A DNA stretch of 64,000 nt. It comes from Sporosarcina sp. NCCP-2716. Its GTDB lineage: Bacteria; Bacillota; Bacilli; Bacillales_A; Planococcaceae. How positions within the stretch are numbered: the first letter of the stretch is position 1; each line of letters starts with the position of its first letter. The notes under the pieces were generated by a model. The model searched no databases. It saw nothing but the letters and a program-made list of their open reading frames with translations, and was not told the DNA's origin. Made by a program: the position numbers and the translations under genes. Location of the stretch: contig NZ_BRCF01000002.1 of assembly GCF_023707985.1 (NCBI RefSeq), positions 69,351 to 133,350 of the forward strand. The letters run 5' to 3'. This document shows, one piece after another, positions 26,071-34,529 of this stretch.

Positions 26071-28185
26071 ATGAAACGATTTTCAGGCTTCATCGCCGCC
26101 CGCTTCAAATGGGTCATCGCCGCCTGGGTGGTGCTGATCGCGGGACTTGCCGTCTTCGCGGTTGGGCTGCCCGGCCAGCTGGAGGGGGACGGCTTCCGGA
26201 TGGATGGCGAGCAGGAGGACGTCTCCCGGACGCTCACCCGTGAATTCGACCAGCCGGACGAGACGATGTTTCTCGTCTTCGAACACAAATCGGACAGTGA
26301 TATCGAACAGGCTCTCACCGCCGTCCAAAAACTTAACGTGACGGAAGGCATCGTGTCGCCGCTCGATGAACCCGCGCAATACAAAGACGATATTTCGTAT
26401 GCGCTGCTGCAGTTCGACGACAGCCATAGCGACAAATCGGAACTCGTCGGCCGGATCCGTGACGCAGTCGGTACGGAACAGGGCATCACGCTGACCGGCC
26501 AGTCCCCGATCACGAAGGATATCAATACGGCCAGCCAGAAAGACTTGATGACGGCGGAAGCGATCGGACTGCCGATTGCGCTGATCGTTCTGCTGTTCGC
26601 TTTCGGTACCGTCACTGCGTCGTTCGTGCCAATCGTTATCGGTATCGCGACGATCATTCCGTCATTCGGTATATTGGCTCTGTTCGGCAGACAGGTCGAC
26701 CTGTCCATTTTCGTACTCAACATCATTCCGATGCTCGGCCTCGCACTCAGCATCGACTTCGCGCTGCTGTTCATCAGCCGCTACCGCGAGGAGCGCAAAC
26801 AGCAGCCGATCCCCGGGGCGGTCCGTACGACGATCGAGACGGCAGGCCGGTCGATCATCTTCTCGGCGTTCTGTGTGTTCATCGGTCTCGGGGCGATGCT
26901 GCTCATCCGGGTCAACATCTTCCAGAACATCGCGCTCGGCGGCATGGTCGTCGTGGCGATGGCCGTACTCGCTTCGATCACGCTCCTGCCTGCCGTCCTG
27001 CTCGTCCTGAAGGAGCGCATCGACAAAGGGAAAGTGCTGCGCGTCAAAAACGATACGGACGGCTGGCGCAAGTTCGCGGAAGCGGTCATTAAACGGCCCG
27101 TCCTGATAACCATCCTGGCGCTCGCCATTCTCGGGACCGCGCTCATCCCCGTCCGCAACATGACGCTGACCATCCCGCAGCTCGATTCGCTGCCGCTGTC
27201 GTACGACACCCGTTCAGCGTATGAGCATATGGAGGACGCGTTCGGCATGCGGGACGAATCTACTGCATTCGTCATCGCCGAGCGTACCGGCGGCTGGCAG
27301 GACAGCGCCGGACTGGAAGCGATCCAGGACGTCCGGCAGTCCCTATCGGAAGATCCGCTCACGAAGTCCGTGACGACGGTATTCTCCGAAAGCGGCCTGG
27401 ACAGCCCTGCCGTTTTCAGCCAGGCGCTTCAAGTGCCGGAACAGCAGGCGAAGCTGCAGCCGCTGCTCGACGCGTTCACGTCAGGCGACCTGCTGATGCT
27501 CCCGGTCACCCTGGCCGCGGACGGTTCCTCCGATGAAGCGCAGGAATGGGCGCGCACCTGGTCTGAGAAAAAGACGCCGTGGAATCTCCAGATCGGCGGA
27601 GAGGCGAAGTTCAACCAGGAAATCTTCGATGAAATCGCGGACAATATCGTCTACGCGCTGCTGATCATCATCGTCTCCACTTTCATCATCCTGATGATCG
27701 CTTTCCGCTCGCTGCTCATTCCGTTCAAAGCGATCGTCATGAACATCGTCGGACTGTCGGCTTCGTTCGGACTGCTCGTCTACATCTTCCAGTACGGTCA
27801 TTTCGGGCTTCATCCAGGAACGATCGCCCTGATCATCCCGGTCATCGTTTTCAGTCTCGTGTTCGGCCTGAGCATGGACTACGAGGTGTTCCTCATCTCC
27901 CGGATGCAGGAGTCGTACCTGGAGACCGGCGACAACGACCGCTCGACCGTCGAGGGACTCGCCGCCACAAGCAAAGTCATCACGTCCGCTGCCTTGATCA
28001 TGATCGTGCTGACGGGCGCCTTCGCGTTCACCGATGTCATGCCCGTCAAACAGATCGGCGTCGGGATCGCCATCGCTGTCGCTATCGACGCGACGATCAT
28101 CCGGCTGCTGCTCGTGCCGAGTCTCATGAAGCTGTTCGGCGATTGGAACTGGTGGCTGCCGTTCCGCAAGCACAACACAAAATAG
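26071..28185 (+). CDS. MMPL-family RND transporter (YdfJ-like)
   Basis: A 704-residue membrane transporter with two copies of the helix/extracytoplasmic loop/5-helix unit, as in B. subtilis YdfJ and mycobacterial MmpL proteins. Conserved DFALLFISRYREE and SMDYEVFLISRMQE follow the proton-relay helices of halves one and two. It probably exports lipids or drugs. The ATG follows GAAGGACACGCC. It stands alone, with a strong terminator. Confidence 0.9.
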   Translation: MKRFSGFIAARFKWVIAAWVVLIAGLAVFAVGLPGQLEGDGFRMDGEQEDVSRTLTREFDQPDETMFLVFEHKSDSDIEQALTAVQKLNVTEGIVSPLDEPAQYKDDISYALLQFDDSHSDKSELVGRIRDAVGTEQGITLTGQSPITKDINTASQKDLMTAEAIGLPIALIVLLFAFGTVTASFVPIVIGIATIIPSFGILALFGRQVDLSIFVLNIIPMLGLALSIDFALLFISRYREERKQQPIPGAVRTTIETAGRSIIFSAFCVFIGLGAMLLIRVNIFQNIALGGMVVVAMAVLASITLLPAVLLVLKERIDKGKVLRVKNDTDGWRKFAEAVIKRPVLITILALAILGTALIPVRNMTLTIPQLDSLPLSYDTRSAYEHMEDAFGMRDESTAFVIAERTGGWQDSAGLEAIQDVRQSLSEDPLTKSVTTVFSESGLDSPAVFSQALQVPEQQAKLQPLLDAFTSGDLLMLPVTLAADGSSDEAQEWARTWSEKKTPWNLQIGGEAKFNQEIFDEIADNIVYALLIIIVSTFIILMIAFRSLLIPFKAIVMNIVGLSASFGLLVYIFQYGHFGLHPGTIALIIPVIVFSLVFGLSMDYEVFLISRMQESYLETGDNDRSTVEGLAATSKVITSAALIMIVLTGAFAFTDVMPVKQIGVGIAIAVAIDATIIRLLLVPSLMKLFGDWNWWLPFRKHNTK

Positions 28186-28194
28186 CGCATGCAA

Positions 28195-28239
28195 AAGGCT
28201 GCCCGGCGGAATCAGCAACTGATTCCGCCGGGCAGCCTT
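28195..28239 (+). terminator. Strong terminator after the MMPL gene
   Basis: A perfect stem of about 20 bp (AAGGCTGCCCGGCGGAATCAG and complement) with a CAA loop. The following tail is TCTTTGCGTTT. Confidence 0.85.
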
Positions 28240-28247
28240 CTTTGCGT

Positions 28248-28421
28248 TTATCGGAGAGGGATCTCCAGGCCGGCCGCTGCTTGTTCTGCAACCGTCACGC
28301 CCATCGATGTCCCGCTTTTCTCCTCGTCATGCTTGAACGTTGCCATCACTAAGAAATAGACAGCCGCGACTACGAGGACTGTTACGACAATCAGACCGAT
28401 TGCGATCGTCTTGCCTTTCAT
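28248..28421 (-). CDS. Small single-pass membrane protein, 57 aa
   Basis: A 57-residue protein with an N-terminal helix (IAIGLIVVTVLVVAAVYFLV) and a short charged tail with EEKSG, ending in LEIPLR. The start overlaps the stop of the upstream gene as ATGA and GGAGGC lies 8 bases before it, so translation is coupled. Family is unknown. It is the last gene of a four-gene minus-strand operon. Confidence 0.65.
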   Translation of the reverse strand: MKGKTIAIGLIVVTVLVVAAVYFLVMATFKHDEEKSGTSMGVTVAEQAAAGLEIPLR

Positions 28422-28906
28422 CGGATAACGCCTCCGTCCTCCACTTTCTTGAAGCCTTCTTCTTTCAAGTACGCCACGGCTTCCTGATAGTCGCCGAAGC
28501 TGTCTTCGAGGTTATGACCGTGATAGAGGTTCCACGCGTCCTGCTCCTCTTTCAGCTCGAGTTTCGAGTTATGGCCGTCCAGCCACACTTCCACCACCGG
28601 CTCGGCCTCTTCTTCAGTTGCAGAAAGTCCCTCGATGGCGTCTTCGATCGTCTGGCGCAGCTCCGTTTCGGAAGCCTCGCGCACATTCACGAGACCGCGC
28701 TCGTCCGGTTCGTATCCCGGAACGCCCGCGACGTAGACAAACGCATTGCCGTTCGGGTGCAGATGCTGCACGACGACCGTCTTTTCGAACTTGCTGTCGG
28801 GATAATGGTAGTTGACCCGCTTCATCGACACCTCTTTGCGCGTCAACTCGGGATACGATTCGATAATTGCCTGTTTTTCTTCAAATGTAAGCATCTTCCT
28901 GTCCAC
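28418..28906 (-). CDS. Uncharacterised conserved-looking protein
   Basis: A 162-residue soluble acidic protein that I do not recognise. The N-terminal part (FEEKQAIIESYPELTRKEVSMKR type) is helical; the centre has the strand-rich VVVQHLHPNGNAFVYVAGVPGY; the C-terminal part ends AYLKEEGFKKVEDGG. The GTG at 28906 and the ATG at 28894 are both possible starts; GAGGAG lies too close to the former and rather far from the latter. It overlaps the 57-aa membrane protein gene by 4 bp. Confidence 0.65.
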   Translation of the reverse strand: MDRKMLTFEEKQAIIESYPELTRKEVSMKRVNYHYPDSKFEKTVVVQHLHPNGNAFVYVAGVPGYEPDERGLVNVREASETELRQTIEDAIEGLSATEEEAEPVVEVWLDGHNSKLELKEEQDAWNLYHGHNLEDSFGDYQEAVAYLKEEGFKKVEDGGVIR

Positions 28907-28933
28907 ACTCCTCGTCTGATTCGTTCCAGTATA

Positions 28934-29581
28934 TCACGATTCGGGGCTGATCAATAACCCGAACATCCGTGCGAAACCGACCGCCTGCTCCCTTGAGACA
29001 GTGCACCCTCCGATTTTGGACGGCGTCACTTCCAGCTGCTCGAACGTACAGTCCGACAAATCCAGCCCGCTCAGCTCGGTCTCCCGGAAGTTCACATTCT
29101 CCAGTTGACTCCTGCTGAAGCGCACCGGTTTCAGTGCACATTCGAAAAAGTCACCTTCGGACAGCTGCGCATCGGTGAACTCCGTGCGTTCCAGCCGCCC
29201 GAGGCTGAATGTACTGTAGCGCATATCGCACTGACTGAACAGGACATCCATCACGGAGGACTGGGTGAAGTCCGCGCCCACCAGCTTACAATTCCGGAAT
29301 TCACAGCGCCGCAGATCAATATGCGCAGCCTGTATATTCGAAAAGTCGCACCGTTCAAACACAGTATCCAGGAACGATGCGCCTGCCAGATCCATCCCGG
29401 CGAATGAACAATCCGTCACCGCCATGTCATCCAGCGTCACCGCCTGCCCGCTCCATGCGACCAGCGATCCGCCCGTCAATTCGGCATTCCGTACAGCGCG
29501 CTCCTCATTCAGCACCGGTGCCGCCGTCAAGGATTCCCGGCGTACCGATAACTTCGGATTCTTCCGCTTCCATTCCGCCAC
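28934..29581 (-). CDS. Pentapeptide-repeat protein
   Basis: About 215 residues forming a right-handed quadrilateral beta-helix of A(D/N)LXX-type repeats from roughly residue 55 to 185 (CSFAGMDLAGASFLDTVF, CEFRNCKLVGADF and so on), with flanking tails. Some relatives mimic DNA and protect gyrase; most have unknown roles. The GTG at 29581 is preferred because GGGGG lies 6 bases before it; the ATG at 29587 abuts the same G run. It is the second gene of the small operon. Confidence 0.8.
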   Translation of the reverse strand: MAEWKRKNPKLSVRRESLTAAPVLNEERAVRNAELTGGSLVAWSGQAVTLDDMAVTDCSFAGMDLAGASFLDTVFERCDFSNIQAAHIDLRRCEFRNCKLVGADFTQSSVMDVLFSQCDMRYSTFSLGRLERTEFTDAQLSEGDFFECALKPVRFSRSQLENVNFRETELSGLDLSDCTFEQLEVTPSKIGGCTVSREQAVGFARMFGLLISPES

Positions 29582-29591
29582 AGTCATCCCC

Positions 29592-29690
29592 CTATCTCGT
29601 CTTCCATTCGGTTATGATCACAATGACGATGACAACCGAAAAGGCCACCACGTAAAACCATTCCGGAATCACACTCAGCCCGCTGAACAT
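29592..29690 (-). CDS. Tiny membrane protein, 32 aa
   Basis: A 32-residue protein that is almost entirely one transmembrane helix (WFYVVAFSVVIVIVIIT) ending EWKTR. AAAGGGAGTG lies 7 bases before its ATG. The stop is 5-10 bp before the pentapeptide-repeat gene, whose ribosome site includes the following GGGGG. It is short, so the call rests on the site, the hydrophobic run and the operon position. Confidence 0.5.
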   Translation of the reverse strand: MFSGLSVIPEWFYVVAFSVVIVIVIITEWKTR

Positions 29691-29843
29691 ACCCGTCACT
29701 CCCTTTGTCCGGATCCGCCCGCAGCTTCAGCGGCCGGAACTTCTTCTGCTTTCCAGTATACCTGCTTTTCATCCGCATGGAAAACGTTCCCGCTGTATCC
29801 GGACACCCTCTGCAAGGTATACTGGAAGAAGGAGGCGAATGAT

Positions 29844-30971
29844 GTGAAACGATTATTCCTCTTGATCCTGCTGATAGCTGCCGTCTACCTTGCAAAACCG
29901 TTCTGGGAAGAGCCAGTTTCGAAGTACATCGATCTTTCCTTCCTCGACCCGGTAGACGAAAAGCTGGAAGGCATCGTCACAAAGGACACGATTGAATCGA
30001 CTTACCATACATTGCGGGACGCAACCGAGGAACTGATCGGCATCGTCTCGTCAAAAACAGAGGGCATGCGCGATGCGAAGCAGCCGGTCGCCAAACCGGC
30101 GCTCGCCGCACCGACAGCTACACCGCTGTCCGTCAACAACCTGGAGATCGGGGCTTCGGCGGATGCCGTCACGGCTGCGCTCGGCCAGCCGAAACGTGAG
30201 TCGCTCAACGAATACGGCACCGAATGGAAGACGTACCATACCGATTACCAGAACTTCGTCATGGTGGCGTTCGACAAATCGAACCGAGTCGCCGCACTCT
30301 ATACGAATGATGATCTCATCTCCTCTAAATCCGGCGTCCGTTATGGCTCCTCGAAGGCCGACGTCCGGAAAGCGCTCGGCCAGCCGCTGACCAAAATGCG
30401 CAAAGGGCTGAACGTGTACATTCTGCAGGAAGATGAAGGCATGGACCTGTTCAAGCTGGATGATGTCTATGCGTACGTATTCTACGACGTCCACCAGGAT
30501 ACCAAGGTGACCGCCGTCGAACTCGTCTCCATGGAACTCGAGAACCGCAAGAAAGGCCTGTACGCAGAACGGAGCGAAGCGCTGCGCAACGGTTTCGAGC
30601 AGCAGCTGTTCGACCTGACTAACGCGGCTCGCGTCCGGCATGGCCGCTCAATCCTGACATGGGACAGCGCAGTGTCGGGGACTGCCCGCAAGCATAGCGC
30701 CGACATGGCGGAGAACAATTACTTCAGCCATGACAACTTGAAGGGACAGTCTCCGTTCGACCGCATCAAAGAAGACGGCATCCGCTTCAAACGGGCCGGC
30801 GAAAACCTCGCCTACGGCCAATCCAGCAGCATCTTCGCCCATGAAGGGCTCATGAATTCCGAAGGCCACCGTGAGAATATCCTGCTGAAGGACTACAAGA
30901 GCCTCGGCATCGGCGTCAGCTTCAGCGAGGAATTACAGCCGTATTTCTCGGAAGAGTTCCTGCTGCGCTGA
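29844..30971 (+). CDS. CAP-domain protein (YlbC-like)
   Basis: A 375-residue exported or membrane-anchored protein: an N-terminal hydrophobic segment (LFLLILLIAAVYLA), a linker, a CAP-associated domain (about 90-235, with IGASADAVTAALGQP and a second copy of the fold), and a C-terminal CAP/SCP domain (about 245-375) with SGTARKHSADMAENNYFSH and GHRENIL. B. subtilis YlbC has the same order. CAP-domain function in Bacilli is unclear. The GTG start has GGAGG 8 bases upstream; no ATG fits. Confidence 0.85.
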   Translation: MKRLFLLILLIAAVYLAKPFWEEPVSKYIDLSFLDPVDEKLEGIVTKDTIESTYHTLRDATEELIGIVSSKTEGMRDAKQPVAKPALAAPTATPLSVNNLEIGASADAVTAALGQPKRESLNEYGTEWKTYHTDYQNFVMVAFDKSNRVAALYTNDDLISSKSGVRYGSSKADVRKALGQPLTKMRKGLNVYILQEDEGMDLFKLDDVYAYVFYDVHQDTKVTAVELVSMELENRKKGLYAERSEALRNGFEQQLFDLTNAARVRHGRSILTWDSAVSGTARKHSADMAENNYFSHDNLKGQSPFDRIKEDGIRFKRAGENLAYGQSSSIFAHEGLMNSEGHRENILLKDYKSLGIGVSFSEELQPYFSEEFLLR

Positions 30972-30977
30972 TGAAAA

Positions 30978-31017
30978 AAACAGACCGCCAGCCCATCAAC
31001 GGGCTTGGCGGTCTGTT
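30978..31017. terminator. Terminator, copy 1 of a duplicated hairpin
   Basis: A long hairpin with stems ACAGACCGCCA and TGGCGGTCTGT around CCCATCAACGGG, with A and T runs. A 40-bp copy with one mismatch lies at 32717-32756. It terminates the CAP-domain gene. Confidence 0.88.
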
Positions 31018-31020
31018 TGT

Positions 31021-31049
31021 GCTTTTTGCTTTTTGCTTTTTGCTTTTTG
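31021..31049. repeat. GCTTTTT tandem repeat, 4 copies
   Basis: Four exact tandem copies of the heptamer GCTTTTT directly after the terminator hairpin. On the plus strand it adds T runs to that terminator. Confidence 0.85.
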
Positions 31050-31094
31050 TATCATCTTCGGCCTGCAGCCTTACAAGTCAGAGTTTCAACACTA

Positions 31095-32108
31095 TCACTT
31101 TAAACTGACGGTGATTGGATCGAACTCAATCCTCTTGGAATCCGATTGCCCACTACTTACATGGGCGAATGGATAGAATGTAATCGATGTCGCTTGAGAG
31201 TCCAGTCCATGCACTGTTGCATTCCAAGTCAAATCTTCTGAGGTATCCCCACCCTTCGTTCCCTCCCCGCCATTATAAGGGACTTCATAGGCATTCCCCA
31301 AGTTATCGACTGCCGTCAGTTCAGCCTCGACCGCCAACCAGTCCTCCAACACTGAAGGGCGGACGTCCTGGAGATAATTCACCGTCAGATTGACTTCCGT
31401 TTTTACTGCATCCAGCAATTCGACTGTCACGCCATCTGTCGAGACCTGTTGGTGGATCGGGATATAAGTACCGGGTAATGCATGAAGAGAGAAGGCGAAG
31501 TTCCAATCCCCTTCAATTGTTTCCTGCTCTGCCATGATCGCCCCCGGTTCCCACGTGACATTTACTGTTTCACCATTCGTTTCATTGCTTTGCAAGGTCA
31601 TCATTCCGACATGTCCGACACCTTCCACAAACTCCCCTTCTGCTCCTGCTGCGCTGATTTGCCCATTGATGAGCGGGGTCTCTTCAGAAGTGGGGAAAGA
31701 ACCGAGGTCGCGGTCACTTTTAATTATGTAGGAAAGCGTCACTGTACTCCCATCGTAAAATGCCTTTTCTATAATAATATCGATGCCTTTACTGCTTGTA
31801 AGCAGACCGATGTCTGTGCTGATATCCTCATACGCCTGATAATATTCTTCCTGCAGGATAAAGTGATCGAAGGCTTCACCGATCACCGGAATTTGGGTCA
31901 TGAATTTAGCAAATGCCGGTGATACGTAAGCAGATGAAATCATGCACAAGGAGATGATAGCAGCAGCAGATATATATGAGACCGTCTTCTTGAAAGAAAT
32001 TTTCTTAGTAGGCCTTTTTTTAAATGCATTTGTTAAAATAGCATTCAGCTCATCTTCGGGAACATGGATTTTCTCGATAGCTTCCTTAATACGGTTTGGC
32101 TCGCTCAT
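31095..32108 (-). CDS. DUF4179 anti-sigma-factor-like protein
   Basis: A 337-residue membrane protein: a cytoplasmic N-terminal part of about 45 residues, one helix (VSYISAAAIISLCMISSAYV) and a large extracytoplasmic DUF4179-type domain. Proteins of this kind are partners, probably anti-sigma factors, of the sigma factor encoded just upstream. The start overlaps the sigma gene by 23 bp and has AAAAGGAGTG. Base composition is AT-richer than its neighbours. Confidence 0.8.
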   Translation of the reverse strand: MSEPNRIKEAIEKIHVPEDELNAILTNAFKKRPTKKISFKKTVSYISAAAIISLCMISSAYVSPAFAKFMTQIPVIGEAFDHFILQEEYYQAYEDISTDIGLLTSSKGIDIIIEKAFYDGSTVTLSYIIKSDRDLGSFPTSEETPLINGQISAAGAEGEFVEGVGHVGMMTLQSNETNGETVNVTWEPGAIMAEQETIEGDWNFAFSLHALPGTYIPIHQQVSTDGVTVELLDAVKTEVNLTVNYLQDVRPSVLEDWLAVEAELTAVDNLGNAYEVPYNGGEGTKGGDTSEDLTWNATVHGLDSQATSITFYPFAHVSSGQSDSKRIEFDPITVSLK

Positions 32109-32625
32109 CTGTATACACTCCTTTTAATAATGATTTTAGTTTTATAAGACCGCGTCTCCCATTCGATTTCACGGTACCGATCGGTTCGCAAAGAACATCG
32201 GCAATTTGTTCAAACGTCAAGTCCGCATAAAATTTCAACACTAGCACTGATTTATATTTCTCCTCCAACTGGAACAGCGCCTGCTGTATATCCATTCTTT
32301 CCTCTGTCAGCAAATCGGCCTTGCGAGACACATCTTCCTTCAGCTGGTCTATCAGTACAATCTTTTGTTGTTTTCGCAAAATGTCCAAGGAAGCATTTAT
32401 GCAGATCTTCATTAACCACGTCGAGAAATATGAGGGGTTCTTCAGCTGATGAATAGATTCTATCGCTAAGAGAACGGTCTGCTGAAACACATCCAATGCG
32501 TCAGACTGATTCTTAACATAACTGAAACCCGTGCGATATAATTTCTGCTTATCTTGCTGAATGAGATACAGAAGTGCTTCTCGATCACCTTTTATGGCTT
32601 TCTTCACTTTCTTTTCTTTGTGCAT
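32086..32625 (-). CDS. ECF-type RNA polymerase sigma factor
   Basis: A 179-residue sigma-70-family protein with region 2 (ALDVFQQTVLLAIESIHQL and YFSTWLMKICIN) and region 4 (YKSVLVLKFYADLTFEQIADVLCEPIGTVKSN). No region 1 or 3 is seen, so it is an ECF sigma factor, most like the Bacillus SigV/SigX-type group with DUF4179 partners. Lys/Ile-rich composition marks it as AT-richer than the surroundings. It overlaps the next gene. Its regulon cannot be told from here. Confidence 0.88.
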   Translation of the reverse strand: MHKEKKVKKAIKGDREALLYLIQQDKQKLYRTGFSYVKNQSDALDVFQQTVLLAIESIHQLKNPSYFSTWLMKICINASLDILRKQQKIVLIDQLKEDVSRKADLLTEERMDIQQALFQLEEKYKSVLVLKFYADLTFEQIADVLCEPIGTVKSNGRRGLIKLKSLLKGVYTDERAKPY

Positions 32626-32716
32626 GCCTGTTTCACCACCCTATCTATTAGAGAGTGTACGATCCAAAAAAGATGCAACTATTTCTGGTATATCCGATAA
32701 TTGTTGGCGAGCACAC

Positions 32717-32756
32717 AAACAGACCGCCATCCCATCAACGGGCTTGGCGGTCTGTT
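32717..32756 (-). terminator. Terminator, copy 2 of a duplicated hairpin
   Basis: 39 of 40 bases match the hairpin at 30978-31017. It sits after the stop codon of the lipoprotein gene at 32761 and terminates it on the minus strand. Confidence 0.85.
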
Positions 32757-32760
32757 TTAG

Positions 32761-33144
32761 TTATATGAGGAACACATTGTCGAGCGGTACTTGCTTGCCG
32801 TTCACTTCGATGATGATTGTTCCGCCTTCTTCGTTCTGTTTGAATTGAAAGACGTGGATTTTCATATCGCTGCCGTCCGCCTTCGTATTCAGCCGGATCG
32901 TCGACGTATCGTTGTCACTGTCCACAGACGAGGAGACCTCGCCGGATGCCCGGAAGACCAAGTAGGCGGTGCCGTCACCCTGGTTGACCATATACAAGGT
33001 GTCCTGTTTGCCGAGCAGTTCCTGTTTTTGGATGATGTCCTGGACATCCGCCGGCACTTTCTTCACTTCGCTGAAATCCGAGACCGCTGACTGACACGCA
33101 GCCAGCAGCAATACAGATAGCAACAGCACAACAACCTTCTTCAT
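32761..33144 (-). CDS. Putative lipoprotein, 127 aa
   Basis: A short predicted lipoprotein with signal peptide and lipobox LLAAC (Cys near residue 17). The mature 110 residues are strand-rich (TLYMVNQGDGTAYLVFRASG and GGTIIIEVNGKQVPL) and contain no other cysteine. I do not recognise the family. The ATG follows AGAGGAAGGC. It is monocistronic between two terminators. Confidence 0.7.
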   Translation of the reverse strand: MKKVVVLLLSVLLLAACQSAVSDFSEVKKVPADVQDIIQKQELLGKQDTLYMVNQGDGTAYLVFRASGEVSSSVDSDNDTSTIRLNTKADGSDMKIHVFQFKQNEEGGTIIIEVNGKQVPLDNVFLI

Positions 33145-33234
33145 AAAAGCCTTCCTCTTTTCCCTGGCGACTAACTATTCAGCCTTTTTACCAATTGTAT
33201 CATAATCGGCATGGAAAACTGGCACTTTCCCGAA

Positions 33235-33263
33235 ACAAAAAAGCATTGCGCAGGGCAATGCTC
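33235..33263 (-). terminator. Terminator of sodC
   Basis: Stem AGCATTGC / GCAATGCT with a 5-nt loop and a T6 run on the minus strand. Confidence 0.82.
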
Positions 33264-33296
33264 GTTTTGATTCAAACGATGTAACATGGATTGCGG

Positions 33297-33854
33297 TCAC
33301 TTCGATTTCAATTCGCCGCAGACGATCCGGTCGCCGGAGTTGCCGGCCGGGTCGGTTTTGTAATCATCCGCTTCTGCGTGGATGACGATCGAACTGCCGT
33401 CTCCGTCCAATAAAGAATTCGGTTTCCCCGGCTGCAGCGTGACATCATGCATCGTCACTTTCACGGCAACCTTGCCATCCTCGCCGACTTCCAGATTCGG
33501 CAGGTCGCCGAGATGGAAGCCTTTCGGATTATCGAAGCCGTGCTGTTTGCCTTTCGGATTGAAATGGCTGCCAGCGGATTTGAAATCCGGCGGCGTACAG
33601 ACCGCTTTTTCATGGAGATGAATGCCGTGGGTACCAGGCGGCAGCCCTTCCGCCCGCAAACTGATGGTCAAGGCGCCGTCAGCATCGGTGAAATGGGCTT
33701 CACCGATTTCGGTGCCGTCTGTGTCGATGAGAATGGCTTCAGCTGTCTTCCCTGCATCCGCGCTGACCGGGACTTTCGTTTTCATCGAACCGCAGCCGGC
33801 CAGAACAATGGTAAAACCGAGTGTGATGAGTAGTGGCCATATAAAACGAGTCAT
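33297..33854 (-). CDS. sodC: Cu/Zn superoxide dismutase lipoprotein
   Basis: Copper/zinc superoxide dismutase of 185 residues with a lipobox (VLAGC, Cys near residue 21), so it is anchored outside the membrane. The metal ligands are visible in order: the HLH pair in GIHLHEKAVC, His in GSHFNPKG, His in KQHGFDN, His and Asp in FHLGDLPN, and His in VIHAEADD. The two cysteines for the structural disulphide are VC near residue 90 and VCGE near the end. It detoxifies extracellular superoxide. The ATG follows AAGGAGGC. Confidence 0.92.
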   Translation of the reverse strand: MTRFIWPLLITLGFTIVLAGCGSMKTKVPVSADAGKTAEAILIDTDGTEIGEAHFTDADGALTISLRAEGLPPGTHGIHLHEKAVCTPPDFKSAGSHFNPKGKQHGFDNPKGFHLGDLPNLEVGEDGKVAVKVTMHDVTLQPGKPNSLLDGDGSSIVIHAEADDYKTDPAGNSGDRIVCGELKSK

Positions 33855-33913
33855 AATAGTGGGTGAGCCTCCTTATGGAAAGGATGGCCCGGATCCGCTA
33901 AATTATGTGCCTT

Positions 33914-34300
33914 TTACAAACTTATTTCATCGCTCATTTCAAAGACATCGAATACGTCTTGCTGGATGATGAGTGATATGATCTTGTCGTTCTTCTTGAA
34001 GTAGTGGACATTTCCGACACGGGCATCGGCCAGCTCGGTCCATCCCCATTTTTCAATCTCTTCCAGATACTCGGCTGGCGGCGTTCCTTCTTCGTCACCG
34101 ATTCCGTTCATTTTGTATTTCGCGGATTTGGCGATTTCCGTTGTGCAGTCTTCCGGCTTCAGTTCATAGGCATTTTTAGGAATAGGGAAACCTTCGTTGA
34201 TGACCGCCATGCGGTAGCCGTCCTCGTTGGCGAACGTGTAGGAGCAGCCGGACAGCAGCAGTACTCCGAACACCAGCAGCATACCTGCCCATCGTTTCAT
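33914..34300 (-). CDS. Putative lipoprotein, 128 aa
   Basis: A predicted lipoprotein with lipobox LLSGC (Cys near residue 19). The mature part has FPIPKNAYELKPEDC, an amphipathic helix EYLEEIEKWGW and the strand-rich end NDKIISLIIQQDVFDVFEMSD. No family is recognised. The ATG follows GGGAGGTCAAGC. No terminator was found between it and sodC, 60 bp downstream, so they may be co-transcribed. Confidence 0.7.
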   Translation of the reverse strand: MKRWAGMLLVFGVLLLSGCSYTFANEDGYRMAVINEGFPIPKNAYELKPEDCTTEIAKSAKYKMNGIGDEEGTPPAEYLEEIEKWGWTELADARVGNVHYFKKNDKIISLIIQQDVFDVFEMSDEISL

Positions 34301-34493
34301 AAGCTTGACCTCCCGAAGTCGTTCTGATACTTCAAGCTTACTTCATAATTCCGCCGCTGTCTCTAACGTTTCTGTGACAGAACAGGACATTTCTGCCTCA
34401 TACTCTCCACAGGAAATGCTTCGCCTGGCGAAGCACACCAGTCAGTCTTTGCTTGTTTTGTTGCTGCGCGGCCATGTTTGTTGGCAGACAACG

Positions 34494-34528
34494 AAAAACC
34501 GGCCGCGGATGAGGCTTGCGGCCGGCTG
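34494..34528 (-). terminator. Terminator beyond the repeat array
   Basis: Stem AGCCGGCCGC / GCGGCCGGTTTTT, with a T run on the minus strand. It lies about 120 bp after the methyltransferase stop, with the repeat array between. The rest of the 34301-34648 gap holds only that array and unrecognised sequence. Confidence 0.75.
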
Positions 34529-34529
34529 G

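Noticed and set aside
25670..26774. Long minus-strand open frames through the GCGCGT array and into the MMPL gene
   Set aside because: The peptides are repetitive Ala/Arg/Ser/Tyr runs made by the DNA repeat, or antisense to a clear transporter. No ribosome site or family is seen.
32650..32700. An autoregulated ECF promoter upstream of the sigma gene
   Set aside because: TTGCATC and CGTAC are present on the minus strand, but their spacing is too short for a usual ECF promoter.
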